Below are positions 55,738 through 64,000 of a stretch of 64,000 nucleotides of DNA, piece after piece. The stretch lies in NCBI GenBank assembly GCA_015847255.1, contig JADLZK010012664.1, positions 101,812 through 165,811 on the forward strand. The letters run 5' to 3'. A program made the translations under genes and the position numbers. Source of the stretch: Hyparrhenia diplandra. Lineage: Eukaryota > Streptophyta > Magnoliopsida > Poales > Poaceae. Each line of letters opens with the position of its first letter. Position 1 is the stretch's first letter. The notes beneath the pieces were generated by a model that ran no database searches, had not been told where the DNA came from, and saw only the letters and a program-made list of their open reading frames with translations.

Positions 55738-57183
55738 ATGATGGTAACCAGATCGAAGGTCTATCTTCGAGAAAACTTTGGCTCGACAGCTTGGTCAAAT
55801 AGGATGTCAATGCGGCAAGGGATATTTATTTTGACAAGCTATCGCATTGAGTGGCCTATAGTCCACACACATCCTCAAGGTCCGATCCTTCTTCTTTTAC
55901 AAACAGGGCCGACATCCCCAAGGTGAGGAACTAGGTCTAATAAAGCCTTTATCAAGTACCCCGACCAGATTTCTTAATCGCTAACTCATTGTGGCATTCG
56001 GTAGGGTCTTCTGGATATAGGGCAGCCCGAGAATTAGCTCTATTGCAAACTCAACATCCCTATCTGGTGGCAATCCGTAGGTCTTCCCGAACACATCCGA
56101 AACTCACGTGACTACTTGGTATGTCGTGAGATACTACCACTTGCAAAGTTACCAAACATGGTTAAGGTCAATGGCTTTGGGTAACAGACCGAAAGTGTTC
56201 GCTTGAGTCGCAAGGGTTCTTCAAGTGTACTACTCTATTCACAAAGATCGATGATCACCCCCCAACTCCTCATCCAATTCATTCCAAGAATGACATCCAA
56301 GCACAAACCGTAAGACTATCAAGGAAGTTATTATTTCTAAATCTCCCATCACGATCCTCACATCATTGACCCTTGCCTAGTCAATTGGTCACTGGCCGAA
56401 CTAATACGATACCCATATCCTAAATCGATATTTGCTCGCCATTCCTTACATCAGAAACTTGACTCATGAATGCATCCGATGATCCGTAATCAAACAAAAA
56501 CAACAAAGACGATGTTTGTTAACTAAACACGCATGGGCCGGGCCACTTCGCCTCCCTCGTGAACCTCCTCAACACCGCAAAGTGTGCCTGGCCCCACATG
56601 CCGCTTGTAGTTCTTCCCGGCTGCGGAAAACCTCGAGAAATGCCCCGCTTACCACAATTGAAGCGCTTGTTGTGGTTGAAGGGCACGGGTGGAGCATTCC
56701 CCTGTAAGTGTGCTTTTTCCTTTCTGGTAGGTGCAACAAACACCTTCCCCAAGCGCTGAGTTCCCAAATTTGATTCTTCTTTCTCGTGGGGTGGCATACC
56801 GCTGGCTAAAAAGCGGCAGTGTGGACTATAGTTCGACGCAAGGCCCAAAGGAAACAATGCCCCCCGCCTTGAATTTCCTCAAACGCTTCTTTCTTGCCTT
56901 TGGATGCAACATACGTAGTATTACTAGCCTCCCGATGAATGCAATCAACACAAAGGCCCGGAAAGTGTCCCCGGTGGAATTTCCCATGGTCTTCCTCGTG
57001 ATTTTCGTGCGTTCAACCCTCTCTTGAAGCTAGCCAACTTTTAGCTTAGTTGTCAACCATGTCGAGCATACCTAGACAAACTATTAAAAAGTTCAGAGGG
57101 TACTCATTCATGGTCTTGTTATCCCGACCGAGCTTAATGAACTCTCCCAACTTCTTTTGCCATAGCACCAAATAGGTATGTAT
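55738..57183 (-). mobile_element. Element E: pol/gag remnant of a C relative
   Basis: This stretch aligns with 40037-41480 of element C in the same orientation, from RT through protease to the zinc-knuckle part of gag. Shared phrases include ACTCTCCCAA and TTCATGGTCTTGTT (57108). The gag piece (56519-56857) has FNCGKRGISRG, where C has FNCGKPALLQV. It is more damaged than C and is bounded on the left by the start of G and on the right by the LTR of D, both of which probably inserted into it. Confidence 0.8.
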
Positions 57184-60100
57184 TGTAACACCCTAGGTGT
57201 TAAGCATCTTTGAAAGCATGAGTATTTGCAAAATCATGATCATCATTTCATGCATAATCATGTTGTTAGTAGCATTCACTTTGAATTGCTCTCATTTCAT
57301 GCTTGTTTGATCTAGCTACTATAAGATCTTTTGCTATAATGATGTTTTGACCTAGCTTGTGCCTAGATATATTTTTTGACATAATTCAGACCATGGTTGA
57401 GCTTGAGTTTTGATTTAGAAATTTTTATAAATTAGCCCTAGAGTGTCAAACCTTTTTGAGTCATTTTGAAACTCCTTTTAAAAGTGCTTGATAGATTGGT
57501 TTCTAGCAAAAGTTTTCTATAGATGAAATGTAGTACTTTTATGTAGATCAAAAGATCTTTTATAAGTTTCTTGTGAAAAGGCTTGCAAATGATCCAAATA
57601 GTGCCCACAAGTTTGAGTCAAATTTGAGTTGAATTCAAACTCCGTTTTTGAATGGTTTGAGTTGACCTTGCTGTTTTATTTTTTATCTCCAAATCTAGGC
57701 CGAATTAGAAAAGTTCATATTGAGTGTTTTGTAGATTATGAAATTCTCTACAAAATCGGGTGTTTTGACTTTTTCCAAATTCTGCACGAATCTCGATGTA
57801 CAGGCAAAAAACCGAGACCCCGCCGGAAAACAGAGGGAGGAGGGCCTATCGGGCCGTTCCTCCCCGCCGATGTTGCTGGGGCGACATGGCTAACCGCGCT
57901 TACGGGCCCAATGTACGTGCTCTGACACGCACGCCCGGCCACCCACGCGTTTTAAAAACCGCGCTCCCCATGCCCGCTCCCTAACCCTAGCTTCACCCAC
58001 CGCCGCCGCCACCCACTTCTCTCGCTGAACGCTACACAAGCAAGGAAGCCTGGCTGGCCCGCTAAAGCTCGCCACAAGGCTCCTGCCGCTGCCGCTACAA
58101 ACTCGCTAAAGTGAATCCCTAGCCCCGCCATCAGCTGCTCTACCTAAAGCCGTTGTCGAATCGAGGTAAAAGCCAAGGTACCAGCCCTAACCGCACGCTG
58201 CTGCCACGGCGAAGTCCGCCTATGACCGCCGACGGGCAAGCTCTCGCGCTTGAGCTCGTGAGGATCGAAGTTTCGCTCGCTCTTTTTTGTGTTTTATAGT
58301 CGCTTAGAGGTGCTTTGAGCTCTTGAGCTAGCTTTTGGATGAGTAGATCCGCCGTCATTTGCCGGGACGACGCCGCCGACGCAGTTACTCCAAGGGTTGC
58401 TTCGCCTTTCTCGCCGGTGTCAAGTAGGGGCTTGAAATGGCCATGCATGTCCTAGTTAGGTCAAGGGGAGCCGAGAACGGTGTTGGCTCTGCCTCCGCCG
58501 ACATCGTAACGGCCGGTTCGCCATCATCCGCAAGGAAGCCGAGCCAGACGCCTTGCCGCCGCTTTTTGGTCCGCTTTCAATGCAAAAACCAAGGGCACTT
58601 TCAATGCATTTGTCTCGGCTCACAGAGTCGATTAGAGTAGCCGGTTGCCTAGTTTGGTCATTGTCCGCTTAAGATCCGCCATTGGCCGCTGTGTTCTGTT
58701 TTGGGTCATCAACGCAGGGCCCCGCCCCGATTTCTTTTTCTTTTATCTTTTTTCTCGCTTTTCCGTGCATTTCTGCTTAAATGTTTAGAAATTCATAACT
58801 TGGTCATTTTGAGGTGTTTTTGAGTGAAAACAAATTTTGGCATGCTTGTTAGATGATAGGCTATGATAAATTATGAAACCATATTTTCTGATAACTTTTT
58901 ATATAGAGTTTTATTTATGGCCATAAATGCATGGAAATTGAGGAAAATCATATATTTTAGTTGGTGCAAGATAAAATATGCTTCCTGTACAAAAAATGTT
59001 CCTAATTTTGTGAGTAGAATCCAAGAAAAAATGTTATGCATGGTATGTTTTGTAGAAGAAATGTGATTTTCTATTTATGTGCTATTTGCAAGGTGATCTT
59101 TTAGAAATTCATAGAAAAAATAAATATTAGGTTTTGATGTGAGACTTGGTGTGCTTGTGTTTCATGTGTTTTAGAAGCTTATCATAATACTAAATTTGTT
59201 GTCCGACACTTTTCATAGTACAAAAGTATTTTCATGCATAGATTTAGTGCTAGCTTGTCATTTTGTGTAGAACTGTGTATGCATGATTTTGCCATGAATT
59301 TTTATGGTAGCTCGCTTAGACAAGAAGATGCTCGGTAATTTTTGTAGAATTTTCTGAAGTAGTTATGTATTTACCCTATTTATGTTATGGAAAATAGCTT
59401 AGAAATACATGTTTATATGAAGGAAGTGTGTATTAGTATTTTTATTGTGTGTTCCTAGCATGAATAGGATCTGCTAGTAAGTTTAGTTTGGTAAGCTTGG
59501 CAGTTTTGTCAATTTATTTTTTCTAGCATTTATATAATCATAGTGTGCAAGTGTAGTGTTTGATAGGGCATATTATTTTATGAGCTTTAGATTATCTTTT
59601 GAAATGTCCAGTAGGTTTGTTTTGGTAGGTAAGTGACTTGGTTTACCCAAGGTCAAGTTTGATAAGGTTTGCATGAGTAGTTTGCAAGTTATGGTAGTTG
59701 TATATGATGTTTGAGTAGGAAAAACAGAGCTCTCTTTTTTTGTTTTCGAGGCTGATAATGTTAGATTCAGGTCTAGGTGATACGGAATGTTTTGTAGGAA
59801 ATTTCATTAGCTTTCCATAGAGTATTTGTTCACTGAATTTGGAGTTGTAGAACTCTCAGAAGACTGCTTTTAGTGACAAGATGTCAAGTCAGCCATTTCC
59901 TATCATTAGTGAGTTAAGTGTTTGCTTGATGTAGGTTGTTAGGGTTTCTGTGTAGAATTAATTGTGTTTCTATGGAAGAGATATCCACTTACTAATAGCA
60001 TGCATCATGAAACATTCATTCATCATCCAAATCTTATTTCATGCAAGTCTTTGATTATTTAATTGTAATCGCTTTTTTCTCCATCATATATGCATCATCT

Positions 60101-61713
60101 CGTGATCGGGGAAAGTGTTGAGGAACTAATCGAGGAGCCGCATGTGGAGTTTCTTATCGGGAGTGCAGCTTCGGGAGAAGCCATGGAAGGAGAAGAGTCG
60201 ACCGGCGGGCCGCCTGGGAGTGCCTGCAGCACGCTCTAGCGACGCCCGCGAGGTGCCTCCCTGAGCATTCCTCGACTTTCCTACTTTCTCCAATTAATGT
60301 GACTTGCATCCTTTATATGTTTCATGCATTAAGTTTAGGAAGATGGTTGAAACCGCTGATGCATTAAGATCCTTGCCGAAAGTTGCCCTATCCCATGTAG
60401 TGGTCCAGGTTAATGCTCGTGATCATGATTGGTGAGATGTTGATTCCGCCACTTGAGGAGATGCTGTGAACAATCACATGGGTGATTGTCAAGTCGCCGT
60501 TGAGAACCCGAGAAAAATAAAACATGTGAGATTGATGGATATTGTGGTCCTTCCATCCGCCGACATGACTCATACTTTGCTCCGAATGTGGCCGGAAGTT
60601 GAACGCCCGGCATATAGTAGGCTCCACCGGTCGCGTGAGCCAATAAGCTCGTGGGGAATGTTAGGGGCCGGGCTTTGTCCCGCTTTATCGCTTCCCTCCT
60701 TGGCTTGGTTGATTGGGATTGATTGGGCGAAGAATATGCGCATGGCTGCTGCCTTCGCTGCTCGCCACTTGGTGGCCCGAGAAGGAGGGGGGTAGCCGCA
60801 AGACCGAGACTTTACATCCTGAACGCCCTGGGAGTGATTGGGTCCCCTTTGCAAAGTAGACCGGCTTTATGTTAGGTATTCGCCAAACTGGTTTGCAAAT
60901 CGATTCAATCGCCATCTCTCCCGGCCGCGAGAACCCGTTGCTGCGCCCACGGCAATGTAGGCTAATTATCACAATACATGTTATTTTATCATGCCGCTGA
61001 TGTTAAATTCCCGATCAAGTTACTTATGCCGTTATTTACTATGCCGAAAGCAATGATTAATCTTGACTATACAGACCTATGGTTATAATTTAAATAAGTA
61101 ACCTTTTAACTTGGAAAAAATACAAGTAGTATGTGTAGGCTCACCAATCAACTTTATTTTCGAAATTAACGGAGTCACCTAAACCCCGTATAAAGCCTAT
61201 CATCAACCTTGGAGTCTTTTTATTTTACTTTGGACGAGTAGTCTAGCCGAAAGTATTTTGTACCGTGGTTTTATTCCCGCTGTTGCAGTGTGAGCATGTG
61301 TACCATGGCCATCAGAAGACTTGGTCTGCTTCCTCGATGAAGAGTAAGGCCGTAAGAAGGAATTTACATCCTCGCCTCTAATGTCAAGGCAGGATGACTA
61401 TCCATCGGGCACTATCTTATATTTGTTTTCGCTTAAAAGACTATTTCGCTTTTCGAAAATCCATCGGCCTCGCATTGAACCCGAAGCTTGTAATAAATTA
61501 TACTTTGCACTCCGATGTTTAATATATATCGAATTTGGTTTGAAATACCTGGCGGATTTTTACTACCAAGCTCAACGATCTTGTTGTGTTGTTGATGAGT
61601 TTGAAATCACTGGTGATTTCCTAATAACGGGTTTATATGGACTCAAGTGTAGACCGCGGACGCCTGTGATTGCGAATTATACTTGGATTTCTATAAATTG
61701 GTCGCCTCTCACA
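57184..61713 (+). repeat. 5' LTR of element D
   Basis: Matches the inverse of 33009-37537 and of 44147-48600. Ends CTCTCACA at 61713. The TATA position of C (CATAAATAGGG) reads GTTTTAAAAACC here (about 57948), so the promoter looks weakened. GC-rich part at 57800-58700. Confidence 0.85.
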
Positions 61714-63468
61714 ACTCGGCATCGTAGCTTAGTTCGTGAATTACAAGTCCGGACCGTATTTAAATTAAAATGAACCACTAATCTTTTGCAAAAGTTTGGC
61801 GAAACAAAAATCTTTTAAGTGGTGTGAGTAAAAAGAATTGCAAAATTAATAGTGCCCTGGTCATACCCCTTTATGCTATAATTATGCGACAGCTTAGGTG
61901 GCTTGGCTAAATGGAATGGGTTAATGCATCATATTTTGTTGTTTGTGCTTGGTTGCCGCGGGCGCCAAGAGTACGGGGCTACTCACTCTGAGTGGTCATG
62001 AATGGATCGAATACCTCTATGCCCCGTAATGTTGTTCAATGCCCGCCCAAGGTAATGGTGTGAGTGTGAGAGCATGATCGATAGACGCTCGGTCTAGGGA
62101 AAAAAAATGTTTTGAGAGCCCATTCCAGTAGCCCCCGTGAGACTTGTGTATGGGTACACAGTGTGTACCGGTGTAAATGTGTTTTTTCCGATGGCGCGAT
62201 GCCGTCGGGTGGACCTCGACGAAGGTATATGCAATTTAATTCTTGCATTGCATAAATATATTGTGGGCTGAAAATGAATTGTGTACACTAACAAACAAAA
62301 CGCGTAGATCGACTGTAGACAGTTTTATTTTCTTTTTGAGAGATCGCTATGGTTGCCACCATTATTACTTAATAGAAACTTATCTTTCCTAAACCGTGGA
62401 GGCACGAGGAAACGCTCATGCATCATGTTTAAAAATTTTTACATCATGTCATTCATGCATCTTTCCACCTTTCCCCTAATTAGTACTTGCCCCATTTGGT
62501 TAAACCGACTATTGTTTCTCAATCCCACTTTATGTCCTAAATCTTACAATTAGATGGTCCAACCCCAAATTCGATAGCGGCACTATCGCGACAAGAAGTT
62601 TGGCATGACCATTAAAGGTCAAGTGGGCGCATACTCCAGCCAGACGGCACAGAGGCACCTATATACACTTGGGAGACAGCCTCACAGTGAGCAGATTACA
62701 CGAGTTCACCTTTGTGGTCCTCGGCCTTGGCAGGCATAGCTGCGGGTGTGGGTAGGATGATATTATCAGCAGGGCTATCACCCGAGGCCGCAGCACCGAC
62801 AATGCCGTGATCTGCAGGCCGAGGAGTCCGATGGTGACCACCCCGAGGTGTTGGCTGGGGCGTGCCGTTCGCCTTCGCCGACCCCCTTTCACTGCTTGGG
62901 AGCAGGGTGGTGCTGACCCTTACGGAGGGACGAGACGAGGAGCGAGGTAGCACTTGTGATGCCATGAGTAAGCTAGGCGTTTGCTATGATCGCGGATGGC
63001 GCTTGGTTTCGAGAGGACAAGGCACTGAGGGGGCTAGTGGCGCGCGGTTCATAAGAGGGGTGGGAATAGACCCGGTTGATCCGGGTATCGCAGGAGGTGG
63101 CCGCGCGTGGCATGCCGAGAGCATGCTACAGAGAGAGAAAGGATACCGCTTGTTAGTCCAAGAGGAGGAGCCAGGCCCGAAGCAGGGGAAGTGGCAAAAT
63201 GAAAGAAAGCAGTGTCTGCCTCTCTCTTGACGCAGCATTTGGCGCTAAGCGTGAAGGCGTAGCGGATCCTTGAGCATGCATCTTCAGGCTGCGCAGTTGG
63301 CAAGAGAGAGGCCGAGGCCCACTCTACAGGAGATCAAGGAGAAGCTGAGAACCTAGAGTGCGAAAGTATACGAGATGCGCGAGTAGAGAGTACTACCGCC
63401 TCTGACTACGCGATACCACTACCCCATGGAGTGCGGGCAGCGTGTGACCGGATCAGATGAGCTGGTAT
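61714..63468 (+). pseudogene. Leader and start of the extra ORF in element D
   Basis: The degenerate primer site (CTCGGCATCGTAGCTTAG) follows the LTR. Sequence then parallels C from 44146 down to about 42430, including the coding-like leader (ACAAGAAGTTTGGCATG at 62598, as in C at 43240) and the helical Lys/Glu segment (about 63320-63400). Frames are more broken than in C. The gag domain itself is not reached. Confidence 0.65.
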
Positions 63469-64000
63469 GTTGGACGGTCACCAACGCACATTATTATCCG
63501 TCAACTTACTTCACCATAAGTAAAGGGAGTAAAACTATGCTTTTTATGCTCATATGCATTTATCACTAATAAAATTCCACTTGTAGTGTCTATTATTTTT
63601 ATGCAGATTTATAATAAAAGCAGAGTGGAAAATCGACCAAAAGTACGCCATCGCGAAAAGCGCACTATTGCAAAACACAAGCCCAGAGCAAATCGACCCA
63701 AAACATCGAAAACCTGGAGCCGAGAGCCAGAAGCCCGGCCCACAACTTTTCAAGACAAGGGAAGACACTCTGACCGAGGCCCGGGCCAGCTAGCAGGCCC
63801 GAGGCATGCGTGCGACTTTCTGGTGCGGCCGTCACATTCCTTCTCGAGGGGCGGTGTTTCGGCCCAGCTCGGGAGGCGTGTTCGATGCACCGCCAAATAG
63901 GGATTCCCGCCGTTGGATGGTCGGTTTGCTCAGAATAGGAGAAAGGTTGCAGGTCGGTTTTTGGTGTAATTTAGCACTTAGGCCCTCCTCCAAGTGTATA
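63469..64000 (+). repeat. F-type LTR, start only, inverted relative to F
   Basis: TGTTGGACGGTCACCAACGC at 63469 begins an LTR that matches the inverse of 53765-54272, up to AAGTGTATA at the window edge, where the TATA box starts. It interrupts element D. Its inverted-repeat start (TTGGACGG and CCGTCAAC) is better preserved than in F. Confidence 0.75.

Larger units (their letters stand above)
57184..63468 (+). mobile_element. Element D: truncated inverted relative of C
   Basis: Starts TGTAACACCCTAGGTG at 57184, directly after TGTAT (57179-57183), the probable target. It carries an LTR of about 4.53 kb and about 1.75 kb of leader, and is cut at 63469 by an F-type LTR. Similarity to C is clear along the whole length, but with many more changes than between the two LTRs of C, so D is an older or different subfamily copy. 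No pol is present. Confidence 0.85.

Overview
The window looks like repeat-rich, probably pericentromeric or otherwise heterochromatic DNA from a grass nuclear genome. Oryza or a close relative is my best guess, from the style of the LTR retrotransposons, the MULE, the Stowaway-type MITEs and remnants of an F-box-like gene family that is expanded in rice. I find no complete host gene, no tRNA or rRNA gene and no CRISPR. Most of the sequence is nested LTR retrotransposons whose genes are broken by stops and frameshifts. Some breaks may be read or assembly errors, because paired LTRs differ mostly by homopolymer indels and by CAG versus CGG or CGAG.

Left third (1-25.6 kb). A Ty3/gypsy Athila-clade element A (112-20394, + strand, 5-bp target duplication CTTCC, tRNA-Asp-type primer site) carries decayed gag, protease, RT, RNase H and integrase. 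A separate small gene after pol has its own TATA box. Its 3' LTR is split by element B (9100-19816, - strand, duplication TCAAA), a LARD-like non-coding element with ~4-kb LTRs and a 2.8-kb internal region without pol. A itself landed in an exon of a minus-strand gene resembling transposon-linked Ulp1-type proteins (1-111 plus 20414-21260), in which one intron is still readable. Beyond it are a six-unit degenerate tandem array (21.5-24.6 kb) interrupted by a MITE, and another MITE at 25.3 kb.

Middle (26-33 kb). Three remnants of one F-box-like gene family lie in the same orientation (26384, 26801, 31778). Between the last two is a Stowaway/mariner-type MITE that was itself split by a 2755-bp Mutator-like element (27600-30354, perfect 9-bp duplication AAATAAATG). 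The MULE keeps only the DNA-binding end of its transposase, and both its termini carry a motif repeated about every 31 bp.

Right half (33-64 kb). Element C (33009-48600, - strand) is a Tekay/Del-type chromovirus with 4.5-kb LTRs, a readable integrase with D, D and E, a decayed chromodomain and an extra coding-like leader upstream of gag. It abuts F (48601-54272, - strand), an Athila-type element that has lost RT, RNase H and integrase but keeps gag, protease and a second gene with its own promoter. Next come the LTR of another Athila-like element (G), a 1.4-kb pol/gag remnant of a C relative (E), and D (57184-63468, + strand), a truncated inverted relative of C. Last is the start of a second F-type LTR in inverted orientation (63469-64000).

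How the parts relate: the broken elements lack enzymes they would have needed from elsewhere. B would depend on a Tekay-type partner, since it shares that clade's termini, primer site and polypurine-tract hairpin; F would depend on a complete Athila element. I did not find a clearly new host system. The observations most worth following are the internal promoter plus second gene in two Athila elements, the hairpin at the start of several LTRs, the periodic MULE termini, and the ~6-kb inverted repeat between C and D.
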